NCBI GenBank assembly: GCA_920105625.2 | Contig: CAKKTE020000598.1 | Span: forward strand, 248,001 to 312,000 | Direction: 5' to 3' | Length of the DNA stretch: 64,000 nucleotides | Source of the DNA: Clusia tigrina | Lineage: Eukaryota > Arthropoda > Insecta > Diptera > Clusiidae | In this document: positions 24,501-36,459 of the stretch, piece after piece | Position numbering within the stretch: the first letter of the stretch is position 1 | Layout: each line of letters opens with the position of its first letter | The notes under the pieces: model-generated | The model's database searches: none | What the model saw: only the letters and a program-made list of their open reading frames with translations | What the model was told of the DNA's origin: nothing | Program-made: the position numbers and the translations under genes

Positions 24501-26639
24501 CGCTCCAGTAAAAAGTTACAAGCATTTGTATGTTGCAAACTTTGATAGGTGTAGGACGTACCGTATAGAAGTTAGGGCCATATGAAGTTTTATCAGTGTT
24601 TGATCTGGGACTCAAGGGTAGCATAGCTTTGAGCGATAGCTTAAATTGTCAAGAGGCTCGAGTACTTTATTGTTACAAAATTTCAAGGCTTTATGACGCT
24701 CCAGTAAAAAGTTACAAGCATTTGTATGTTGCAAACTTTGATAGGTGTAGGACGTACCGTATAGAAGTTAGGGCTATTTGAAGTTTTATCAGTGTTTGAT
24801 TTGGGACTCAAGGGTAGCATAGCTTTGAGCGATAGCTTAAATTGTCAAGAGGCTCGAGTACTTTATTGTTACAAAATTTCAAGGCTTTATGACGCTCCAG
24901 TAAAAAGTTACAAGCATTTGTGTGTTGCAAACTTTGATAGGTGTAGGACGTACCGTATAGAAGTTAGGGCTATTTGAAGTTTTATCAGTGTTTGATTTGG
25001 GACTCAAGGGTAGCATAGCTTTGAGCGATAGCTTAAATTGACAAGAGGCTCGAGTACTTTATTGTTTCAAGATTTTATGACGCTCCAGTAAAAAGTTACA
25101 AGCATTTGTATGTTGCAAACTTTGATAGGTGTAGGACATACCGTATAGAAGTTAGGGCCATTTGAAATTTTAGCAGTGTTTGATTTGGGACTCAAGGGTA
25201 GCATAGCTTTGAGCGATAGCTTAAATTGACAAGAGGCTCGAGTTCTTTATTGTTACAAAATTTCAAGATTTTATGACGCTCCAGTAAAAAGTTAGAAGCA
25301 TTTGTATGTTGCAAACTTTGATAGGTGTAGGACGTACCATATAGAAGTTAGGGCCATTTCAAATTTTAGCAGTGTTTGATTTGGGACTCAAGGGTAGCAT
25401 AGCTTTGAGCGATAGCTTAAATTGACAAGAGGCTCGAATACTTTATTGTTTCAAGATTTTATGACGCTCCAGTAAAAAGTTACAAGCATTTGTATGTTGC
25501 AAACTTTGATAGGTTTAGGACGTACCGTATAGAAGTTAGGGCCATTGGAAATTTTAGCAGTGTTTGATTTGGGACTCAAGGGTAGCATAGGTTTGAGCGA
25601 TAGCTTAAATTGACAAGAGGCTCGAGTTCTATATTGTTACAAAATTTCAAGGTTTTATGACGCTCGAGTAAAAAGATACAAGCATTTGTATGTTGCAAAC
25701 TTTGATAGGTGTAGGACGTACCGTATAGAAGTTAGGGCCATTTGAAGTTTATCAGTGTTTGATTTGGGACTCAAGGGTAGCATAGCTTTGAGCGATAGCT
25801 TAAATTGACAAGAGGCTAGAGTACTTTATTGTTACAAAATTTCAAGGTTTTATGACCAGTAAAAAGTTACAAGCATTTGTATGTTGCAAACTTTGATAGG
25901 TGTAGGACGTACCGTATAGAAGTTAGGGCCATTTGAAATTTTAGCAGTGTTTGATTTGGGACTCAAGGGTAGCATAGCTTTGAGCGATAGCTTAAATTGA
26001 CAAGAGCCTCGAGTTCTTTATGGTTACAAAATTTCAAGGTTTTATGACGCTGCAGTAAAAGTTACAAGCATTTGTATGTGGCAAACTTTGATAGGTGTAG
26101 GACGTACCGTATAGAAGTTAGGGCCATTTGAAATTTAGCAGTGTTTGATTTGGGACTCAGGGGTAGCATAGCTTTGAGCGATAGCTTAAATTGACAAGAG
26201 GCTCGAGTTCTATATTGTTACAAAATTTCAAGGTTTTATGACGCTCGAGTAAAAAGTTACAAGCATTAGTATGTTGCAAACTTTGATAGGTGTAGGACCT
26301 ACCGTATAGAAGTTAGGGCCATTTGAAATATTATCAGTTTTTGATTTGGGACTCAAGGGTAGCATAGCTTTGAGCGATAGCTTAAATTGACAAGAGGCAC
26401 GAGTACTTTATTGTTACAAAATTTCAAGGTTTTATGACGCTGCAGTAAAAAGTTACAAGCATTTGTATGTTGCAAACTTTGATAGGTGTAGGACGTACCG
26501 TATAGAAGTTAGGGCCATTTGAAATTTTAGCAGTGTTTGATTTGGGACTCAGGGGTAGCATAGCTTTGAGCGATAGCTTAAATTGACAAGAGGTTCGAGT
26601 TCTATATTGTTACAAAATTTCAAGGTTTTATGACGCTCG

Positions 26640-28786
26640 AGTATAAAGTTACAAGCATTTGTATGTTGCAAACTTTGATAGGTGTAGGACGTACCGTATA
26701 GAAGTTAGGGCCATTTGAAATTTTAGCAGTGTTTGATTTGGGACTCAAGGGTAGCATAGCTTTGAGCGATAGCTTAAATTGACAAGAGCCTCGAGTTCTT
26801 TATTGTTACAAAATTTCAAGGTTTTATGACGCTCCAGTAAAAAGTTACAAGCATTTGTATGTTGCAAACTTTGATAGGTGTAGGACGTACCGTATAAAAG
26901 TTAGGGCCATTTGAAATTTGATCAGTGTTTGATTTGGGACTCAAGGGTAGCATAGCTTTGAGCGATAGCTTAAATTGACAAGAGGCTCGAGTACTTTATT
27001 GTTACAAAATTTCAAGATTTTATGACGCTCCAGTAAAAAGTTACAAGCATTTGTATGTTGCAAACTTTGATAGGTGTAGGACGTACCGTATAGAAGTTAG
27101 GGCCATTTGAAATTTTAGCAGTGTTTGATTGGGATTCAAGGGTAGCATAGCTTTGAGCGATAGTTTAAATTGACAAGAGGCTCGAGTTCTTTATTGTTAC
27201 AAAATTTCAAGGTTTTATGACGCTCGAGTAAAAAGTTACAAGCATTTGTATGTTGCAAACTTTGATAGGTGTAGGACGTACCGTATAGAAGTTACGGCAA
27301 TTTGAAGTTTTATCAGTGTTTGATTTGGGACTCAAGGGTGGCATAGCTTTGAGCGATAGTTTAAATTGACAAGAGGCTCGAGTACTTTATTGTTACAAAA
27401 TTTCAAGGTTTTATGACGCTCCAGTAAAAAGTTACAAGCATTTGTATGTTGCAAACTTTGATAGGTGTAGGACGTACCGTATAGAAGTTGGGGCCATTTG
27501 AAGTTTTATCAGTGTTTGATTTGGGACTCAAGGGTAGCATAGCTTTGAGCGATAGCTTAAATTGACAAGAGGCTCGAGTACTTTATTGTTACAAAATGTC
27601 AAGGTTTTATGACGCTCCAGTAAAAAGTTACAAGCATTTGTATGTTGCAAACTTTGATAGGTGTAGGACGTACCGTATAGAAGTTAGGGCCATTTGAACT
27701 TTTATCAGTGTTTGATCTGGGACTCAAGGGTAGCATAGCTTTGAGCGATAGCTTAAATTGTCAAGAGGCTCGAGTACTTTATTGTTACAAAATTTCAAGG
27801 TTTTATGACGCTCCAGTAAAAAGTTACAAGCATTTTTATGTTGCAAACTTTGATAGGTGTAGGACGTACCGTATAGAAGTTAGGGCCATTTGAAGTTTTA
27901 TAAGTGTTTGATTTGGGACTCAAGGGTAGCATAGCTTTGAGCGATAGCTTAAGTTGACAAGAGGCTCGAGTACTTTATTGTTTCAAGATTTTATGACGCT
28001 CTAGTAAAAAGTTACAAGCATTTGTATGTTGCAAACTTTGATAGGTGTAGGACATACCGTATAGAAGTTAGGGCCATTTGAAATTTTAACCTTGTTTGAT
28101 TTGGGACTCAAGGGTAGCATAGCTTTGAGCGATAGCTTAAATTGACAAGAGGCTCGAGTACTTTATTGTTACAAAATTTCAAGGTTTTATGACGCTAAAG
28201 TAAAAAGTTACAAGCATTTGTATGTTGCAAACTTTGATAGGTGTAGGACGTACCGTATAGAAGTTAGGGCCATTTGAAATTTTAGCAGTGTTTGATTTGG
28301 GACTCAAGGGTAGCATAGCTTTGAGCGATAGCTTAAATTGACAAGAGCCTCGAGTTCTTTATTGTTACAAAATTTCAAGGTTTTATGACGCTGCAGTAAA
28401 AAGTTACAAGCATTTGTATGTGGCAAACTTTGATAGGTGTAGGACGTACCGTATAGAAGGTAGGGCCATTTGAAATTTTAGCAGTGTTTGATTTGGGACT
28501 CAGGGGTAGCATAGCTTTGAGCGATAGCTTAAATTGACAAGAGGCTCAAGTTCTATATTGTTACAAAATTTCAAGGTTTTATGACGCTCGAGTAAAAAGT
28601 TACAAGCATTAGTATGTTGCAAACTTTGATTGGTGTAGGACCTACCGTATAGAAGTTAGGGCCATTTGAAATATTATCAGTGTTTGATTTGGGACTCAAG
28701 GGTAGCATTGCTTTTAGCGATAGCTTAAATTGACAAGAGGCACGAGTACTTTATTGTTACAACTTTTCAAGGTTTTATGACGCTGC
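26640..28786 (+). repeat. 2,147-bp sub-repeat, copy 1 in block C
   Basis: Counterpart of 17,300-19,446 at an offset of 9,340 bp. It carries a private GAGTATAAAG near 26,640 and lacks the copy-B private changes CTCATGGG and TAAAATGTTAC. Confidence 0.88.
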
Positions 28787-30933
28787 AGTAAAAAGTTACA
28801 AGCATTTGTATGTTGCAAACTTTGATAGGTGTAGGACGTACCGTATAGAAGTTAGGGCCATTTGAAATTTTAGCAGTGTTTGATTTGGGACTCAAGGGTA
28901 GCATAGCTTTGAGCGATAGCTTAAATTGACAAGAGCCTCGAGTTCTTTATTGTTACAAAATTTCAAGGTTTTATGACGCTCCAGTAAAAAGTTACAAGCA
29001 TTTGTATGTTGCAAACTTTGATAGGTGTAGGACGTACCGTATAAAAGTTAGGGCCATTTGAAATTTGATCAGTGTTTGATTTGGGACTCAAGGGTAGCAT
29101 AGCTTTGAGCGATAGCTTAAATTGACAAGAGGCTCGAGTACTTTATTGTTACAAAATTTCAAGATTTTATGACGCTCCAGTAAAAAGTTACAAGCATTTG
29201 TATGTTGCAAACTTTGATAGGTGTAGGACGTACCGTATAGAAGTTAGGGCCATTTGAAATTTTAGCAGTGTTTGATTGGGATTCAAGGGTAGCATAGCTT
29301 TGAGCGATAGTTTAAATTGACAAGAGGCTCGAGTTCTTTATTGTTACAAAATTTCAAGGTTTTATGACGCTCGAGTAAAAAGTTACAAGCATTTGTATGT
29401 TGCAAACTTTGATAGGTGTAGGACGTACCGTATAGAAGTTACGGCAATTTGAAGTTTTATCAGTGTTTGATTTGGGACTCAAGGGTGGCATAGCTTTGAG
29501 CGATAGTTTAAATTGACAAGAGGCTCGAGTACTTTATTGTTACAAAATTTCAAGGTTTTATGACGCTCCAGTAAAAAGTTACAAGCATTTGTATGTTGCA
29601 AACTTTGATAGGTGTAGGACGTACCGTATAGAAGTTGGGGCCATTTGAAGTTTTATCAGTGTTTGATTTGGGACTCAAGGGTAGCATAGCTTTGAGCGAT
29701 AGCTTAAATTGACAAGAGGCTCGAGTACTTTATTGTTACAAAATGTCAAGGTTTTATGACGCTCCAGTAAAAAGTTACAAGCATTTGTATGTTGCAAACT
29801 TTGATAGGTGTAGGACGTACCGTATAGAAGTTAGGGCCATTTGAACTTTTATCAGTGTTTGATCTGGGACTCAAGGGTAGCATAGCTTTGAGCGATAGCT
29901 TAAATTGTCAAGAGGCTCGAGTACTTTATTGTTACAAAATTTCAAGGTTTTATGACGCTCCAGTAAAAAGTTACAAGCATTTTTATGTTGCAAACTTTGA
30001 TAGGTGTAGGACGTACCGTATAGAAGTTAGGGCCATTTGAAGTTTTATAAGTGTTTGATTTGGGACTCAAGGGTAGCATAGCTTTGAGCGATAGCTTAAG
30101 TTGACAAGAGGCTCGAGTACTTTATTGTTTCAAGATTTTATGACGCTCTAGTAAAAAGTTACAAGCATTTGTATGTTGCAAACTTTGATAGGTGTAGGAC
30201 ATACCGTATAGAAGTTAGGGCCATTTGAAATTTTAACCTTGTTTGATTTGGGACTCAAGGGTAGCATAGCTTTGAGCGATAGCTTAAATTGACAAGAGGC
30301 TCGAGTACTTTATTGTTACAAAATTTCAAGGTTTTATGACGCTAAAGTAAAAAGTTACAAGCATTTGTATGTTGCAAACTTTGATAGGTGTAGGACGTAC
30401 CGTATAGAAGTTAGGGCCATTTGAAATTTTAGCAGTGTTTGATTTGGGACTCAAGGGTAGCATAGCTTTGAGCGATAGCTTAAATTGACAAGAGCCTCGA
30501 GTTCTTTATTGTTACAAAATTTCAAGGTTTTATGACGCTGCAGTAAAAAGTTACAAGCATTTGTATGTGGCAAACTTTGATAGGTGTAGGACGTACCGTA
30601 TAGAAGGTAGGGCCATTTGAAATTTTAGCAGTGTTTGATTTGGGACTCAGGGGTAGCATAGCTTTGAGCGATAGCTTAAATTGACAAGAGGCTCAAGTTC
30701 TATATTGTTACAAAATTTCAAGGTTTTATGACGCTCGAGTAAAAAGTTACAAGCATTAGTATGTTGCAAACTTTGATTGGTGTAGGACCTACCGTATAGA
30801 AGTTAGGGCCATTTGAAATATTATCAGTGTTTGATTTGGGACTCAAGGGTAGCATTGCTTTTAGCGATAGCTTAAATTGACAAGAGGCACGAGTACTTTA
30901 TTGTTACAACTTTTCAAGGTTTTATGACGCTGC
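28787..30933 (+). repeat. 2,147-bp sub-repeat, copy 2 in block C
   Basis: Counterpart of 19,447-21,593 at 9,340 bp and of 26,640-28,786 at 2,147 bp. It retains TTTTAACCTTG, GCTAAAGTAAAAAG and AACTTTTCAAGG in order. Confidence 0.88.
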
Positions 30934-33900
30934 AGTAAAAAGTTACAAGCATTTGTATGTGGCAAACTTTGATAGGTGTAGGCCGTACCGTATAGAAGTT
31001 AGGGCCATTTGAAATTTTAGCAGTGTTTGATTTGGGACTCAGGAGTAGCATAGCTTTGAGCGATAGCTTAAATTGACAAGAGGCTCGAGTGCTATATTGT
31101 TACAAAATTTCAAGGTTTTATGACGCTCGAGTAAAAAGTTACAAGCATTTGTATGTTGCAAACTTTGATAGGTGTAGGACGTACCGTATAGAAGTTAGGG
31201 CCATTTGAAATTTTAGCAGTGTTTGATTGGGACTCAAGGGTAGCATAGCTTTGAGCGATAGCTTAAATTGACAAGAGGCTCGAGTTCTTTATTGTTACAA
31301 AATTTCAAGGTTTTATGACGCTCGAGTAAAAAGTTACAAGCATTTGTATGTTGCAAACTTTGATAGGTGTAGGACGTACCGTATAGAAGTTACGGCAATT
31401 TAAAGTTTTATCAGTGTTTGATTTGGGACTCAAGGGTGGCATAGCTTTGAGTGATAGCTTAAATTGACAAGAGGCTCGAGTACTTTATTGTTACAAAATT
31501 TCAAGGTTTTATGACGCTCCAGTAAAAAGTTACAAGCATTAGTATGTTGCAAACTTTGATAGGTGTAGGACCTACCGTATAGAAGTTAGGGCCATTTGAA
31601 ATATTATCAGTATTTCATTTGGGACTCAAGGGTAGCATAGCTTTGAGCGATAGCTTAAATTGACAAGAGGCACGAGTACTTTATTGTTACAAAATTTCAA
31701 GGTATTATGACGCTCCAGTAAAAAGTTACAACCATTTGTATGTTGCGAACTTTGATAGGTGAAGGACGTACCGTATAGAAGTTATCGCCATTTGAAGTTT
31801 TATCAGTGTTTGATTTGGGACTCAAGGGTAACATAGCTTTGAGCGAAGCTTAAATTGACAAGAGGGTCGAGTACTTTATTGTTTCAAGATTTTATGACGC
31901 TCCAGTAAAAAGTTACAAGCATTTGTATGTTGCAAATTTTGATAGGTGTAGGACGTACCGTATAGAAGTTACGGCCATTTGAAATTTTAGCAGTGTTTGA
32001 TTTGGGACTCAAGGGTAGCATAGCTTTGAGCGATAGCTTAAATTGACAAGAGGCTCGAGTTCTTTATTGTTACAAAATTTCAAGGTTTTATGACCCTCGA
32101 GTAAAAAGTTACAAGCATTTGTATGTTGCAAACTTTGATAGTTGTAGGACGTACCGTATAGAAGTTAGGGCCATTTGAAGTTTCATCAGTGTTTGATTTG
32201 GGACTTAAGGGTAGCATAGCTCTGAGCGATAGCTTAAATTGACAAGAGGCTCGAGTACTTTATTGTTACAAAATTTCAAGGTTTTATGACGCTCCAGTAA
32301 AAAGTTACAAGCATTTGTATGTTGCAAACTTTGATAGGTGTAGGACGTACAGTATAGAAGTTGGGGCCATTTGAAGTTTTATCAGTGTTTGATTTGGGAC
32401 TCAAGGGTAGCATAGCTTTGAGCGATAGCTTAAATTGACAAGAGGCTCGAGTACTTTATTGTGACAAAATGTCAAGGTTTTATGACGCTCCAGTAAAAAG
32501 TTAGAAGCATTTGTATGTTGCAAACTTTGATAGGTGTAGGACGTACCGTATAGAAGTTAGGGCCATATGAAGTTTTATCAGTGTTTGATCTGAGACTCAA
32601 GGGTAGCATAGCTTTGAGCGATAGCTTAAATTGACAAGAGGCTCGAGTACTTTATTGTATCAAGATTTTATGACGCTCCAGTAAAAAGTTACAAGCATTT
32701 GTATGTTGCAAACTTTGATAGGTGTAGGACGTACCGTATAGAAGTTAGGGCCATTTGAAATTTTAGCAGTGTTTGATTTGGGACTCAAGGGTAGCATAGC
32801 TTTGAGCGATAGGTTAAATTGACAAGAGGCTCCAGGTCTTTATTGTTACAAAATTTCAAGGTTTTATGACGCTCCAGTAAAGAGTTACAAGCATTAGTAT
32901 GTTGCAAACTTTGATAGGTGTAGGACCTACCGTATAGAAGTTAGGGCCATTTGAAATATTATCAGTGTTTGATTTGGGACTCAAGGGTAGCATAGCTTTG
33001 AGCGATAGCTTAAATTGACAAGAGGCACGAGTACTTTATTGTTACAAAATTTCAAGGTTTTATGACGCTCCAGTAAAAAGTTACAACCATTTGTATGTTG
33101 CCAATTTTGATAGGTGTAGGCCGTACCGTATAGAAGTTATCGCCATTTGAAGTTTTATCAGTGTTTGATTTGGGACTCAAGGATAGCATAGCTTTGAGCG
33201 AAGCTTAAATTGACAAGAGGCTCGAGTACTTTATTGTTTCAAGATTTTATGACGCTCCAGTAAAAAGTTACAAGCATTTGTATGTTGCAAACTTTGATAG
33301 GTGTAGGACGTACCGTATAGAAGTTAGGGCCATTTGAGATTTTAGCAGTGTTTGATTTGGGACTCAAGGGTAGCATAGCTTTGAGCGATACCTTAAATTG
33401 ACAAGAGGCTCGAGTTCTTTATTGTTACAAAATTTCAAGGTTTTATGACGCTCGAGTAAAAAGTTACAAGCATTTGTATGTTGCAAACTTTGATAGGTGT
33501 AGGACGTACCGTATAGAAGTTAGGGCCATTTGAAGTTTTATCAGTGTTTGATTTGGGACTCAAGGGTAGCATAGCTGTGAGCGATAGCTTAAATTGACAA
33601 GAGGCTCGAGTACTTTATTGTTACAAAATTTCAAGGTTTTATGACGCTCCAGTAAAAAGTCACAAGCATTTGTATGTTGCAAACTTTGATAGGTGTAGGG
33701 CGTACCGTATAGAAGTTGGGGCCATTTGAAGTTTTACCAGTGTTTGATTTGGGACTCAAGGGTAGCATAGCTTTGAGCGATAGCTTAAATTGACAAGAGG
33801 CTCGAGTACTTTATTGTGACAAAATGTCAAGGTTTTATGACGCTCCAGTAAAAAGTTACAAGCATTTGTATGTTGCAAACTTTGATAGGTGTAGGACGTA

Positions 33901-33988
33901 CCGTATAGAAGTTAGGGCCATATGAAGTTTTATCAGTGTTTGATCTGGGACTCAAGGGTAGCATAGCTTTGAGCGATAGCTTAAATTG

Positions 33989-34734
33989 ACAAGAGGCTCG
34001 AGTATTTTATTGTGACAAAATGTCAAGGTTTTATGACGCTCCAGTAAAAAGTTAGAAGCATTTGTATGTTGCAAACTTTGATAGGTGTAGGACGTACCGT
34101 ATAGAAGTTAGGGCCATATGAAGTTTTATCAGTGTTTGATCTGAGACTCAAGGGTAGCATAGCTTTGAGCGATAGCTTAAATTGACAAGAGGCTCGAGTA
34201 CTTTATTGTTTCAAGATTTTATGACGCTCCAGTAAAAAGTTACAAGCATTTGTATGTTGCAAATTTTGATAGGTGTAGGACGTACCGTATAGAAGTTAGG
34301 GCCATTTGAAATTTTAGCAGTGTTTGATTTGGGACTCAAGGGTAGCATAGCTTTGAGCGATAGGTTAAATTGACAAGAGGCTCGAGGTCTTTATTGTTAC
34401 AAAATTTCAAGGTTTTATGACGCTCCAGTAAAGAGTTACAAGCATTAGTATGTTGCAAACTTTGATAGGTGTAGGACCTACCGTATAGAAGTTAGGGCCA
34501 TTTGAAATATTATCAGTGTTTGATTTGGGACTCAAGGGTAGCATAGCTTTGAGCGATAGCTTAAATTGACAAGAGGCACGAGTACTTTATTGTTACAAAA
34601 TTTCAAGGTTTTATGACGCTCCAGTAAAAAGTTACAACCATTTGTATGTTGCCAACTTTGATAGGTGTAGGCCGTACCGTATAGAAGTTATCGCCATTTG
34701 AAGTTTTATCAGTGTTTGATTTGGGACTCAAGGG
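33989..34734 (+). repeat. Duplicate of 32,438-33,183 (1,551-bp period)
   Basis: GTGACAAAATGTC, AGTTAGAAGC, GGCCATATGAAG and GATCTGAGAC recur here 1,551 bp after their block C positions (32,461 to 34,012). At 34,210 this copy has the T seen in blocks A and D whereas its neighbour at 32,659 has the A of block B. The correspondence ends where CAAGGGTAGC at about 34,730 replaces CAAGGATAGC at 33,179. Confidence 0.85.
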
Positions 34735-35898
34735 TAGCATAGCTTTGAGCGATAGGTTAAATTGACAAGAGGCTCGAGGTCTTTATTGTTACAAAATTTC
34801 AAGGTTTTATGACGCTCCAGTAAAGAGTTACAAGCATTAGTATGTTGCAAACTTTGGTAGGTGTAGGACCTACCGTATAGAAGTTAGGGCCATTTGAAAT
34901 ATTATCAGTGTTTGATTTGGGACTCAAGGGTAGCATAGCTTTGAGCGATAGCTTAAATTGACAAGAGGCACGAGTACTTTATTGTTACAAAATTTGAAGG
35001 TTTTATGACGCTCCAGTAAAAAGTTACAACCATTTGTATGTTGCCAACTTTGATAGGTGTAGGCCGTACCGTATAGAAGTTATCGCCATTTGAAGTTTTA
35101 TCAGTGTTTGATTTGGGACTCAAGGATAGCATAGCTTTGAGCGAAGCTTAAATTGACAAGAGGCTCGAGTACTTTATTGTTTCAAGATTTTATGACGCTC
35201 CAGTAAAAAGTTACAAGCATTTGTATGTTGCAAACTTTGATAGGTGTAGGACGTACCGTATAGAAGTTAGGGCCATTTGAGATTTTAGCAGTGTTTGATT
35301 TGGGACTCAAGGGTAGCATAGCTTTGAGCGATAGGTTAAATTGACAAGAGGCTCGAGGTCTTTATTGTTACAAAATTTCAAGGTTTTATGACGCTCCAGT
35401 AAAGAGTTACAAGCATTAGTATGTTGCAAACTTTGATAGGTGTAGGACCTACCGTATAGAAGTTAGGGCCATTTGAAATATTATCAGTGTTTGATTTGGG
35501 ACTCAAGGGTAGCATAGCTTTGAGCGATAGCTTAAATTGACAAGAGGCACGAGTACTTTATTGTTACAAAATTTCAAGGTTTTATGACGCTCCAGTAAAA
35601 AGTTACAACCATTTGTATGTTGCCAACTTTGATAGGTGTAGGCCGTACCGTATAGAAGTTATCGCCATTTGAAGTTTTATCAGTGTTTGATTTGGGACTC
35701 AAGGATAGCATAGCTTTGAGCGAAGCTTAAATTGACAAGAGGCTCGAGTACTTTATTGTTTCAAGATTTTATGACGCTCCAGTAAAAAGTTACAAGCATT
35801 TGTATGTTGCAAACTTTGATAGGTGTAGGACGTACCGTATAGAAGTTAGGGCCATTTGAGATTTTAGCAGTGTTTGATTTGGGACTCAAGGGTAGCAT
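34735..35898 (+). repeat. Small stepped duplications (392 bp and 579 bp)
   Basis: The marker GATAGGTTAAATTG with CTCGAGGTC recurs at about 34,359, 34,751 and 35,330, giving steps of 392 bp (two 196-bp monomers) and 579 bp (two 196-bp monomers plus a 187-bp one). At the first step the copy joins the ATCGCC monomer directly to a TAGGTT monomer and so lost the GCGAAGCTT/188-type downstream half. Private base GGTAGG at about 34,856 marks the middle copy. The same steps are carried into block D near 40,970 and 41,549. Confidence 0.87.
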
Positions 35899-36459
35899 AG
35901 CTTTGAGCGATAGCTTAAATTGACAAGAGGCTCGAGTTCTTTATTGTTACAAAATTTCAAGGTTTTATGACGCTCGAGTAAAAAGTTACAAGCATTTGTA
36001 TGTTGCAAACTTTGATAGGTGTAGGACGTACCGTATAGAAGTTAGGGCCATTTGAAGTTTTATCAGTGTTTGATTTGGGACTCAAGGGTAGCATAGCTGT
36101 GAGCGATAGCTTAAATTGACAAGAGGCTCGAGTACTTTATTGTTACAAAATTTCAAGGTTTTATGACGCTCCAGTAAAAAGTCACAAGCATTTGTATGTT
36201 GCAAACTTTGATAGGTGTAGGGCGTACCGTATAGAAGTTGGGGCCATTTGAAGTTATATCAGTGTTTGATTTGGGACTCAAGGGTAGCATAGCTTTGAGC
36301 GATAGCTTAAATTGACAAGAGGCTCGAGTACTTTATTGTGACAAAATGTCAAGGTTTTATGACGCTCCAGTAAAAAGTTACAAGCATTTGTATGTTGCAC
36401 ACTTTGATAGGTGTAGGACGTACCGTATAGAAGTTAGGGCCATTTGAAATTTTAGCAGT

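Larger units (their letters stand above)
15453..24792 (+). repeat. Block B: 9,340-bp higher-order unit, first copy
   Basis: Block B is collinear with block C at a constant offset of 9,340 bp (for example 15,452/24,792, 18,368/27,708 and 20,515/29,855). It equals block A plus an internal 2,147-bp tandem duplication. Differences from C that I noticed are few: about 15,884, 16,206, 17,301, 17,604, 18,285, 20,620 and 21,862. This list was made by eye and may miss some. About 48 monomers. The near-identity points to a very recent duplication, or to continuing homogenisation. Confidence 0.92.
24793..33988 (+). repeat. Block C: second copy of the 9,340-bp unit, recombinant 3' end
   Basis: Block C follows block B at 9,340 bp from its start to about 33,988, where B has AAATTGTCAAG and C has AAATTGACAAG and the sequences part. 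At 30,911, 31,937 and 32,659 C carries the B-specific base. At 33,737 it carries the base found in block D (TTTTACCAG) and not in A or B. That places an exchange point between about 32,660 and 33,736. Its own 2,147-bp sub-repeats are described separately. Confidence 0.88.
30241..36459 (+). repeat. 6,219-bp tandem duplication, copy 1
   Basis: From about 30,241 to 36,440 this tract matches the sequence 6,219 bp downstream (for example GCTAAAG at 30,341 and 36,560, AGTATTTTAT at 34,001 and 40,220, TTGCACAC at 36,394 and 42,613). It overlaps the end of block C and the whole small-duplication zone, so the 6,219-bp event came after the 33.99-36.4 kb duplications. About 32 monomers. Confidence 0.9.
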
